From Cyanoderma ruficeps (Eukaryota > Chordata > Aves > Passeriformes > Timaliidae), in assembly GCA_008694505.1 (NCBI GenBank), contig VZDJ01000003.1, positions 432,264 to 496,263 on the forward strand: a stretch of 64,000 nt of DNA, in the 5' to 3' direction. Positions 49,931 to 60,238 of the stretch are shown here, piece after piece. The notes below the pieces were generated by a model. That model saw only the letters and a list, made by a program, of their open reading frames with translations. It was not told where the DNA came from and did no database searches. The position numbers and the translations under genes are program-made. The stretch's first letter is position 1. Each line of letters starts with the position of its first letter.

Positions 49931-51245
49931 GAAATATACTTCATACACTATTGTGTTTTTTCCCATCAAAGAAGGTCCAAAGAGACTGTTGGTGAACTTT
50001 GCAACAGCACCTGGTTTCCTTTCAGATCCAACTTTGCTGGAGGAAGGCTAGTGTCTACTTCTTCCAGGTGCCAGGGAGTGCTGGAGAGAAGAGCTAGCAA
50101 AGCAGAAAGCAGGATCTCACAGGTGCAATTGCTCCTGCTGTCCCAGGAAGTAGACAGACTGGCACTAAAAGTTGACAGGGATGAGATAGTTTAGGGAGAA
50201 CCACAAAAAGTAGGACCATACCAAGGTTACTGATCACTCAGGAAAGCCAGCATGTAGTAGAGACATGAATACACATTTCATGGCACAAAAAATACTGTAT
50301 TTCAGTACCAGAAAGCCAGATATGAGTTGAGCCCACCTCATCAGATGACAAGCCAAGAAGTCCAGATGTAGCAATCTACCTTCACCAAAATTGTAAATTT
50401 CATATATGTGAGAGCAGTAAATGCTGAGTGTTGTATGAAACAGCAAAGTTCTGAGGCAATAGAGGCACTATGTGACCCATGTGATCTGTGCTGGTTTTCA
50501 TCTCATTGCTCTGGCAGCTTTCCTAGAGGCTGAAACAGAATTCTCAGCAACAGGAGATACATCATTCTAATATATCTTGAACAATTAACATTGTCTTAAC
50601 GTATTGCATAACAAGACAAAAATACATCTGCAAAACACTGGGCAATTAACACAAGGAATTGACACAGGAGCTTTTTTCCTAGCAAGGACTGTTCTCTAAA
50701 TCCCCAGGCCCACCATTAATGCAGTAAGAGGGTGTTATTTAAGACAATGCTTTTAATTTCAACTCTCGTTACTTTGAAAACAATGACTCAAATGTCTGTC
50801 CAACCAAATTCCAAGTATTTACTGAAGATTCACATATCAAGAAGTGTAAAAAAGCCCTCCCACAGATGTTGCGCTGAGGGGTTTTTTTGGGGGGTTTTGT
50901 TTGTTTGTTTGTTTGTTTTTGTAGAAAAACTCTCTCCTCATTTTATTTTGACTCCAGTATTTATAGATATATACAGAAGCTACACAGGTCACCACCCCTT
51001 CAACCTGGATGGTGGACATCACCATCAATCATTTCTTCTCTCACAGGAGAAGTATATAAACATTCTAAGAATAGACATTATTTACATGAGGCTGCGTGTG
51101 AAAGTTCTACAGAAAGACAAAAGACAGAAAAACTCAAGGCAACACACAGATGTTTCATTTTTGAGTGCTGCAAATGCCTCAGGACTACTGGCAGCCATCA
51201 GTACAGAGAACTCAACTAGCTTTATTCACAACTATTTGCCATCCT
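49931..51245. other. Intergenic; TTTG microsatellite
   Basis: Nothing recognised apart from the T/G-rich run with five or more TTTG units at 50881-50924. A 177-codon ORF at 50732-51265 reads through that microsatellite and is not considered a gene. Confidence 0.5.
50881..50924. repeat. TTTG microsatellite with G/T runs
   Basis: GTTTTTTTGGGGGGTTTTG is followed by about five perfect TTTG units and a T-run. Confidence 0.9.
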
Positions 51246-51677
51246 TGTTGCCTTGGGAAGGCTGATCTGAAACAGAGACTTGACAGGATTAGTGATTAAA
51301 GTAGGTATTTATTGAAAGACCTCTAGGATACACCTTGGGCAGGGATACACGCAAGGTGGACCCAAAATGGTCACAAAATGGCTAACCAGTCATGAGATCT
51401 TACATTTTTATAAGTTTTGGTCCATTTGCATATTGGGGTTTAATTGTCCAATTGCAGCTTCAGGTTGTGAGGTCCCATCCTTCTTGTTTCTCCCCTCAGT
51501 CCACCGTTGTTTATGGTTTTGGGCCTGAAAGTTTTCCTTGGTCTCAAGCTGGAAAAGGATTTGTTTTGTCTACCTACTCTGTGAAGAGAGCTTACGAACA
51601 CTTAACATGAGGCTTGGAACTACACACTTAGGCAGTACAGAATCTGAAAAACATGAAAGCTAAAATTTAAGGCATCA
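51246..51677 (-). mobile_element. ERV LTR, minus orientation (same family as 54280)
   Basis: On the minus strand the element starts TGATGCCTTAAATTTTAGC at 51677 and ends CCAAGGCAACA at 51246 (432 bp). It has TATAAAA (plus TTTTATA 51406-51412), then about 100 bp downstream AATAAA (plus TTTATT 51308-51313), then the U5-like end. It is homologous along its length with the LTR at 54280-54793 (for example GACAAAACAA.TCCTTTTCC, CAATAAATACCT.CTTTA). The signals fit an ERVL-like solo LTR. No clear target duplication is seen. Confidence 0.75.
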
Positions 51678-51949
51678 TCTTACCCAAACTTTCTCTGAGG
51701 TGACTATAATGTTTTCCCAAGAGTCCTCCACAGAACATGTAGGAGTCTGACTCTAAAAGATAAGAAACTATCTGGAATGTTTGGAAACACTTTCAAAGTG
51801 AAGGACTCCTACACAGTAATGTGGTGTTATTACAGGCCATACACAAATAGCTGTCCCGTTATAAAATAAATACTTGCAATGACCTTTTCTACTCTACAAC
51901 AGTCAAGAAATCCAAGCACATGGAGTGACACCTAGGCATCACTGGTGAT

Positions 51950-52110
51950 TTATCAAGTCATTGTTGAGTTGTTAATGAAAAGAATTTGATTAATGACTTA
52001 ATTATGATCAAATGATAAGTAACTGATCAGTAGAAATTAGATGGTAATCAAATGGTGATTAAGCCATCACTTAACGGTAATTAATGAGTGATCGGAAGAC
52101 CTAAATGATG
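51950..52110. promoter_or_regulatory. TAAT/TGATCA-rich block, candidate homeodomain-site cluster
   Basis: The stretch repeats TTAATGA, ATTAATGACTTAATTATGA, TGATCAAATGAT, ACTGATCAG, GGTAATCAAATGG, GTGATTAAG and GGTAATTAATGAG. About ten TAAT/ATTA cores occur in 160 bp, many as near-palindromes. It may be a degenerate tandem repeat or an enhancer-like cluster; neither is proven. Confidence 0.25.
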
Positions 52111-52269
52111 ATGTGGTAATTCAGACAGCTGTCAAACGCTGTACTATTTAACACATTTGTAATAAACAGGCAGGTATTTTAATAAGTAGATGTATGTATA
52201 AAAATGTTACTAGCACACAATATACCTTCAGGCTGAAAGTAAAATGCTCCTTACCTCACTGTAGAGACC

Positions 52270-52630
52270 AGACACTGGTGAAGTGTCTCTCAGCCCTGAG
52301 AGGAGTGACCTGGAGGGCTGTCCCTGCTGCCAGGGAGGTCAGGGCCTGGCAGCACGAGAGTGGCAGAGCTCAGTGGCTCCAGACGGCCACAGGTACTTAG
52401 AGGGCAGTGAGGGACTTGCAGCCAAACGCCGCCCTGGCCCTTGTGCACCTGTCTGGCTGTGGCAGCTTCAGCTTTGTCCGGTCCCAGCTAGGGCTGCTGC
52501 TGGTACATCCTGACAAGACATGGCCCAGGAGCCTCGGTCCCCGAGGAGATGCGGCCTCGCGTGGGTCTCACTGGGCTCAGCCTGGCCGGCTCGTGGGCGA
52601 TGCCTGAGCCACGGTACTGCTCAGGCTCAT
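52270..52630. other. GC-rich, CpG-bearing block
   Basis: A sharply bounded GC-rich segment in AT-rich DNA, with CpGs concentrated in its right half (GCCTCGGTCCCCGAGG, GATGCGGCCTCGCGTGG, GCCGGCTCGTGGGCGATGCC). The block is open in three plus frames (ORFs of 66-76 codons), but no domain or splice signal supports coding. It could be a small CpG island or an unrecognised GC-rich repeat. Confidence 0.3.
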
Positions 52631-54279
52631 CACCAACCTTACCAGTACACATATTTGCTGCATTAACTTATTACTTAAGTATTGCGGCCAGCACAAAACT
52701 TCCATTTAGTAGCTGCTTATACAGACGTCTGTCTGAATATTTGTTAGAGAAAATATAAATTAGTCAAAAGTAATTATTGAGGTTTATCCAGGAAAAAGCA
52801 AAAATTCTCACTTCTCTGAAGTATTACATACACTGCTGAAGATCTGCCAAGGTTGTCATGCTCTCTTATAGGATGGTTTTCAATTCAGATCTTGCATACA
52901 CTGAAATGAAAAGCAGTGGTATGATTTATTTCATTCCAGTTCTCTATGCTTTCCATATATATCCTGCACTCAAAAGATCCATAATGAAAAAAGAGATCTG
53001 TTTGGAAATAGAACAGTATTCCCCTACCTTGCACAAGGATTCCCATCCCAAATGCTGTACTCATTGACAATGCCTATGAAAGTACATTAGCAATGACTCA
53101 AGCAGAAACCAAATGCAAAATAAATCTGAACATTATCTAAACTATACTATTAATTGCACAATTAGAAATTCCTTCACTAGGTGCTAATCTCAATCCCCTT
53201 GAAGACACAACCACACAAAAAAGAATGTTTCATTAATAATGCTAAATATCCATGCAAATTTTACTTCAGTGGAATACACAAAAAAATCTTAGAACAAGTC
53301 AATTGTATCCTCCATTTGATACATCAGACAGATAGTACCAAAGCTTTGAGGTGACATGACCTAAAGCAAATCAAACTCCTTGCCCAGAGCACTCAGCAGC
53401 CTCTCTGTCCCAAAACTTCCACACAATAAGTTAACAGGTCTCTTCCTTGAATCAAGGACATGACCTCCACTTGGGGAAAGCTTCAAAGTCGTCACAAAGC
53501 TTCCCAGAAATTTGTGTAGTTAAGATGATGGTTTCAAAGTGTCAAAACCACAGTTAAAAATTTTATCTTGGTATAAATTCACTTATCTTTAAGAACTATG
53601 TATTGATGAACGTAATGTTTATCTAGGAACATTTCTTCATAAAAGGAATCCCAAACAATGCTATTACGTTTTTCAACAATATTTCATTAAAAGGACCCAT
53701 TTGATGAACTTCTGATTGAACAGAAGCAGTTTCAAATTTGAGTGGAATCCTTTGTAGTGGTTTTGGTGGTTAGTTTTTGCCTTCAAAATGAGAACATACT
53801 GTTTCTGGATCATGTTTTGAAAAGGTGCTTAAAAATAATTAATTTATCTGTCCATTTTCCTCTCCTCACCTTCTCACATGGCATTACCACAAGCTTGAAG
53901 TTTAACAGACTCTTTTCAACAGTTACTCAGACTACAAAGCAAAAAATCTCAGCCAGAAACGATCTAGTAATCTAACAGAAAATGCATTCAAGCATGACCT
54001 CTGCAAGTTAACTTTCAAAATCCAAAATTGCAGCACGTTAAAAGTAATGATTTTTATAGCTCCTTAAAGATCAGAAAGAAAAAGGTCGTTTCCTGAAAAA
54101 AAGTACAAAATTAAAACACCAAGACACGAACACATTTATAGGAGTGATAGAAATACCTAGATAACTTGTTTACAAAACTTTCCCCAAAGCTCAAAATGTT
54201 TGTTTCCAAACAATTTAGCAGATAAGCCACAAATAATCTCCTGTTACAACAAATTATTTGGATACATAAAAGGCATATT

Positions 54280-54793
54280 TGACACCTTAAGTTTTAGCTC
54301 TCATATTTTTCACACTCTGTACTGCATTAGTAGATAACTCTGAACTTCATATACAGTGTTAGCAAGTTCTCTCCACAGTTTTAATTGGACAAAACAATCC
54401 TTTTCCAGCCGGAGAACCAAGAACCCAAAACTCCTTTGGGCAGCTTCAGGTCTCAAAAAGTATAAACAACAGCAAATTGAGCAGAGCAGACTGGGAAGAT
54501 AGGAATTCATAACTTGAATTGAATAAGCTGTAACAAGTAACCCCAACATCTAAATAGACCAACTCACAACAGTGTGAAAACTCATGACCTGTCATCCATC
54601 CTGCATGTAGCCTCGGCCAAGCTCTTGTACTGCCCAAGATGTATCCTTTGAAGGCCTTTTAAATCAATATCTGCTTTATTCCTTTAACACTGTCTAGCCC
54701 AGGGTGTATCCTTTGAAGGCCTTTTAAATAAATACCTGCTTTATTTCTTTAACACTGTCTAGCCTCCATTCTAGGTAGCCTCTCAAGGCATCA
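54280..54793 (+). mobile_element. ERV LTR, plus orientation, with internal 65 bp tandem duplication
   Basis: Starts TGACACCTTAAGTTTTAGC and ends TCTCAAGGCATCA, TG...CA termini with imperfect inverted ends. Homologous to the LTR at 51246-51677. A 65 bp unit containing GTATCCTTTGAAGGCC and the polyadenylation site is duplicated at 54633-54697 and 54698-54762. The first copy has AATCAA in place of AATAAA; the second keeps AATAAA. The flanks (ATATT and CATTA) show no convincing target duplication. Solo LTR; no coding part adjoins it. Confidence 0.75.
54633..54762 (+). repeat. 65 bp tandem duplication inside LTR
   Basis: Two units with a period of 65 bp and few differences. The clearest difference is AATCAATATC versus AATAAATACC at the polyadenylation hexamer. 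Confidence 0.92.
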
Positions 54794-57700
54794 CATTACT
54801 ATTAAATAATAACATAATAATTACAGCGTGAAAATAAGGTAACACACCTTCCCCCCTCAGTTGCACAGGAATTATTCAATCAGGGCTACTAGTTCCACTA
54901 CTGGAAGGGGACTATACAACATCTAACACATCTCTGAAGAAGAAAAAAAAAAAAAANAAAAAAAAGATAAAAGTTGGGTTATACAGAAACAGACCTATGA
55001 CAAATTAATATTGTTCAAAGTTTTTCTGGACAGGAGGGCAGTCTTTAGATCATCATAAAAGATACTCATGTACTACAGGTCACTTCAGGAACTTTTTAGG
55101 CAACCCACACAAGCTTTCTTTCCATTAACCAAACCATTGCAATTACAATCACCCTCACTTATGGCAAGGACATCCATCCACATAACAGCTCTCATCACTT
55201 TTTCCCCAGGAACTATCTCACTGGTACACTCCAAGCTATTCATGATCACTCCAGGGGGAAAAGCATTTGTCCAGTACTTTCAATGCAGACAATAATCCAA
55301 GTATGAAAAAAATCACTTCCTTAGGGATATATACATGTTGGCATGAGTAATTAAGCTATTTTAGGTACACTTTATCACAATACTAAAATATATACATAGG
55401 TACATTAATTGACCTTTATTAGCAATAGCAGCTCCATGTGCCAAGTACCACTAGGATACAATCTGATATATTCTTTGTCTTGTGGTGGCATGAGTTTAAC
55501 CAGAGATATGTGTTCCAAGAGGCAGAAGGATGCTTCCAGTCAGAATACAAATAGCAGAGGAAATACAAAAGGAGCTGCAGATCTCAGTAAGGGATGGCAA
55601 ATGTAAACCAGAGCAGTCAGTTGTTAGGGTCATAATCTCAGATTTGTTCCTAATATACCGTCATTCGCCGCCCTCTCAGATCTGGGGTGTGAGGGTATTT
55701 TAGTGAATAGATCAACTGAGATTTAAGACAAACTGATGAAATGAGCTTTGTTTTCAACAGTGTGAAATCACTCTGACACATTAGCCTATTAGTGAAAGCA
55801 CAAAGCATTTAATTGCTCAAGGTGTGAAACAGCTCTTTTTTAGATAGCACAAGTAACAGAGTTATGTAAAATCTTACCATTTCTTTACTTCAACAGTTTT
55901 CATCTCATTAACTCCTGCGCAGATCAGTAAGTGCTGGTAACTAACAGCAGTCTACTAGGCATGCTGACCAAGCAGGCCCATTTTTATCTAGCCTTATCAA
56001 ATATAGCTAGAGATTTCCTACAAGTCTGTTAATTGCACCAGCTTTCTCTTCTACAGCAAGTTCCTTTAACCTTTAGAATTGAGAGCTCACCTCCTTCTAA
56101 CAGGTAACTTTTAAAAACCCGAGTCCTCAACACAACCTTAATCCCTACCTCACTTGACATCTGATCAATGATAAGCATATGAAATCACTGAAACTAAAAT
56201 GGAAGTACAATAAAAACTAAATTAGGCAGATCTTATAAAAAGTTATTACAGTTTTGTTAAATCGAGTGCAATACCAAGGGCACAGGTGCCAGGCTCTTGA
56301 AGTATCCCCATGACTAGTAGCATGTCCTTTTGCTCACAGGATAGCAGAATTAAGCTTCCCTGATAAACCATCATTAAGCCAAGGACCATTCACTTCAGTT
56401 CCTCAGCAGATGTTTTCACACTTCTATGTAACTGCGAGTAGGGAACATGCAGCCTTGATTCACCACAGGACAAAGAGTGCCTGTTGGAATACTCTTCCAT
56501 GCACAGACACTGGAACTACAAAGATGAACCCTATCAGTTAGGGAAGGGCAGATAATGAAGACTAGAGAGAATATGATGACCTTCCATCAACCCCTCATGC
56601 AATTTCTTCCCTTTGAGCAGGAGTAACTTGTTTCTGTGGCTAGACTACTCAAAATTACTTGAAGAAAAGTCAGTTAGGTTCAATCCACTAATTAATTCAC
56701 TCCCTAAGGATCAGTCACTTCAAGTAAGTGAAAAATATATAAACTTCCTAAAGAAACCTAAGCAAACATAACTGACCAACAACAAATGCATGTGATTTTT
56801 CTACCTCATCTGTGGCAACATTTACAGTCAAAGAGAAACTCCACTCTAAAAAGATAATCAGCCAATCTCATAACTAACTATTTACCAGGCACTTGTCTTC
56901 TAGCTGATATTTGAAAATGTGTTTATATCTGCTGCTTCTGTATTTACATGATAGTTGTTCTTCTTATCCTAGTGAAAAATTTCTATCCAAGTTAGTTTCC
57001 CACCCACAAACACAGACCAAATACAAGATAATGAAGTTCTCAAATTTCTACACTACAACAGTTGCAATAAACAAACAGCAGATACCATAACCTTATAGTG
57101 CAGCTAAATTTCTATTAAAAGTAACACTCTGTCAACAGAAGTCTTATTTTTATTTCCAAGTGTTCAAATTGTTATTACACGTCATTTAACCATTTTTTAT
57201 TTCAACATTAAGGTATTACAGTCGAAGGGCTCATATTTCCAGTGGCCTCTCTCCTTTGGACACCACCAGAGCAAAACATGAAACATTTCACATGGCTAAC
57301 AATACGACATTTGAGTTACCAGAATTACAATCATCAATTTCTTTTTTTTTTTTTTTTTTTNTAACAGATCACACACATACATAACCAGGGCCATTTTCTT
57401 TAGAAGAAATACCAAAATTAGTACTGCATTTGTTTATTTTCAACATGAACATCTCTACATACGAGCAACATGGTACATGACAGTTTGCTTATCACACATA
57501 CAGTACTTTGGCAGCTCTGTGATGTGTTTTTTCCCCAAAGCTCCATAGTAGGCTTAATTTATAAAACATATTGCTAATATGCCCTGCATAAACACCAAGA
57601 ACCAAATATATCTTTTATCACCTAAATGGAAGAGGGAGCAGTGCTTTTATCTTGCATTAGACAGCCTCATCATGCATGCACAATTTTCTTCCATGGACAC

Positions 57701-59990
57701 TTCTACACATATCCTAGCTAACACTGTCTGCAAAAAATAATCTTTATTCAAAAAAGATTTAAATTTTCTTCTCAAATTAGAGAAGCTGCAGATAATTACA
57801 TGACAAATCACTACCATTTATTTAAAAATAATACTGAATGTGTCACAAGCACATCAGTCACCTGATCAAGTCATCCCATCTTAAGTTCATTTGTGAAACG
57901 GACTTGTCTCCGTTGATACCTACTAAAAACTCATAGATTGTGGTTAACAAATACTAATTTCTTTGAATACCTTTACTATCAATTTCCACATTAAAACTAA
58001 TTGCTATATTAAACCATTTCACTTACTCTCCCCAAATGAGTGATTTTAATTTCCCACCTTCCTGAACACAACTGACCTATTAGCACAGTAATCTAGGTTA
58101 GGACAACCCTCTCTCTAATATAACCATGCATTTTTAAGTAGCCACTTCAAAGTTCTGAGGTAAAATGCAGGAAATCTGGTTCCAAAATTTCAGACATAAA
58201 GTAACAAAATCACATTATATATATTGCAATAAAAAACACCTAGAAACTGTCTGTAGTGATCTGAAACAATTTATTTCACTCATCTGTGAAATTTTAGCAG
58301 CTATTACATATTTATTCTATTTGGTCCAAATAGCCCTGTATGTTGTTAAGAGTCGCTCAAATAAAAATGCTGTGCCCAAAACCACATCTGCTACCACAAA
58401 CGCCTCTTCACCCTTTTATTCACCCTTAAGCAGTTCTTTAAAACTTAAGATTTCTTGAGTTATACAAAAACAGATCTTAATTTATTTGTAATGTCAACAA
58501 TGGATAAGTTAAAAAGCAGGTGAAGACATGTGACACATTTAAACAAAATAACATGCACTTAATTTCATCAAGTCTCTCTTCCTCAGCCTTTTATACCTAT
58601 TTGCATTGAATTACGAACTCTGCAGCACATAGACAGTGTATGGCACTTACAATCATGTCTGCAATATAAGCAACTACATCAAGATGTTCTGTAAATAAAC
58701 AAAGAGCAAATCTTGTTTATCTATACAAAATTTAGAGACTGTTATTAAATGGGAAAATTATATAAACTAAGTTGGGCATTCACTAGTCTTGAAATGTCCT
58801 TTTTCATGAAGTTGTTTTATCTTCTTGCTTTGCTTAATTATGTCAGAAAATTAATTTCTCCAATTCTGCTTCCATTTCTTCATGGCAATTATTTTGTGGC
58901 AGCAAACCTTGATCATGCACCATTAACTTCCACCCTGATGTACCCCTTACATCTCCAAGCTCTCCATCGTGTTCTCCCTTCTCCCTTCCATTGTCTGGGA
59001 CTTGGTATCACCAAGAAGCCCTTCCTCTAGGGCAGCACCTTGTGTAACAGAGCTTCCACAGGGCAGAAGCTTTTCTATGCAGGAGGTACTGGGGCTGACC
59101 AGCCAAGCTGGCTGGGTCATGGTGCACGGTGTACCAGCTAAGCTCCCTGTGCGCGCTAAGCGCCTTCTGCACCAAGATAAACCAGCTGCGCACATGTGAG
59201 CCACAGCAAGCAACCCGAGCTCAGTGGTCTGGGCAGGCAGCGTGGGTGGGGCAGAAACATGACAGACAGACACTTGGGCTGCAGCAGTTTTAACCCTGTT
59301 TGATTGTTTAACCTGTGCTACAGTCTGATTTAAGCATCATTGTTTACGCAATACTTTCAAGTGAACGAAAATCCTACAGACAGATAAACTGCTCCTTTTC
59401 TATAGGATAACTAGTTAGTATGCATTCCAGATTGAATTTAATGCAAACCTTGAAGAGTGTACTCAAATAACCACATTTGGAGCCATTAAATACTGTCTTA
59501 CTCTGAGGTATATGTCTATTACTGTAAAAGCTTATGCTTCAAATCTAAAGTTCAAGAAAGGCTACCTGTATTTTCTAGGTCAAGCAAGCTAAAGAAAAAT
59601 GGGAAGAGAGAGCATGTGTTTTGTGTTCAAGTGTTATTGTTTAGCACAATCCTTCATGCAAGTAATGCAAAAAAAAAAGCTATATATTCAAGACTGTTTA
59701 CATCTGAATAAAAGGGTAAATCAGCAAATACAGTATTGAAAATTATCTACAAAAATGAGTTTTCCCAAGTATTCACTGTTTGTATCAAGTCTTAAAGCAG
59801 AAAGCTGCAGGGCAATACCAAAGAAAACTGAATAAAAGAAAAAGACAAACTGAGACAATTTAAGAAATCCCCTTAGAGAACAAATTCATAGTAACTGTAA
59901 ACTTAATTGAAATTAAAACAACGACTAAAGCTATTAGGTGGCCTTATCAGCAAACACCTTCAATCAAAAGGCCATAAACAAGTATGCTTT
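54794..59990. other. SUB1 3' flank; AT-rich, no gene recognised
   Basis: Low-complexity runs occur at 54940-54965 (A-run with N at 54957) and 57341-57361 (T-run with N). Several plus-strand TTTATT motifs (for example 58481-58486 and 57433-57438) could serve as distal SUB1 poly(A) signals if the 3' UTR is long, but their order cannot be ranked from sequence alone. A GC-richer block lies at about 58940-59280. Confidence 0.45.
58940..59280. other. GC-rich block downstream of SUB1, unassigned
   Basis: A compositional island in strongly AT-rich DNA (for example CAAGCTGGCTGGGTCATGGT, CTGTGCGCGCTAAGCGCC, GGGCAGGCAGCGTGGGTGGG). ORFs on both strands overlap and lack features. An old inserted repeat is the simplest reading, but no family is recognised. 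Confidence 0.3.
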
Positions 59991-60238
59991 ACATGTTACT
60001 TGAGTTGTTTATTTTACACCATGGGGTGAAAGCAACACAATTCCTTTTAGTAAAGTATACACAAATAGCCTCACTCAGAATACACTTTTAATGCACATAA
60101 AAAAAGTATTCATCTTACAAATTGTTTTGCAATCCAAATATACAATAGCTTGGAAAACAATATTTTAGAAAACTAAAGCCAATGTAAAAAGACTGCTTAA
60201 TACAACTAAATGATATAAGTTTTTGTATGGCTCTGTCT
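59990..60238 (-). other. SUB1: SUB1 3' UTR (proximal form)
   Basis: Directly follows the SUB1 stop codon on the minus strand. It is U/A-rich and ends with AATAAA (plus TTTATT at 60008-60013). About 20-50 bases further downstream on the minus strand lies a G/U-rich stretch (GATTGAAGGTGTTTGCTG, near 59947-59965), the usual layout of a polyadenylation site. Cleavage near 59990 is inferred. Longer isoforms using distal signals are possible. Confidence 0.6.
60008..60013 (-). terminator. Candidate SUB1 poly(A) signal AATAAA
   Basis: Canonical hexamer on the minus strand about 225 bases after the stop codon, with a G/U-rich element downstream. Confidence 0.55.

Larger units (their letters stand above)
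51678..54279. other. Intergenic segment between two opposing LTRs
   Basis: No ERV interior is recognised, so the LTRs are not the two ends of one provirus. It contains a TAAT/ATTA-rich block (51950-52110) and a GC-rich block (52270-52630), both listed separately. The rest is AT-rich with short ORFs. Confidence 0.5.

Noticed and set aside
50732..51265. 177-codon plus-strand frame
   Set aside because: Reads through a TTTG microsatellite and into an LTR; no domain or splice context.
51246..54793. A complete provirus bounded by two LTRs
   Set aside because: The LTRs face opposite directions and no gag, pol or env sequence lies between them.
57341..57361. T-run (A-run on the minus strand) as the SUB1 polyadenylation tail or a retrocopy tail
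   Set aside because: No AATAAA at the right distance with a copied sequence upstream was recognised; the run is genomic and contains an N, so it is treated as low complexity.
2929..57361. Single N bases at 2929, 7231, 54957 and 57361 as biological signals
   Set aside because: Three lie in homopolymers; all look like base-calling or assembly ambiguities.
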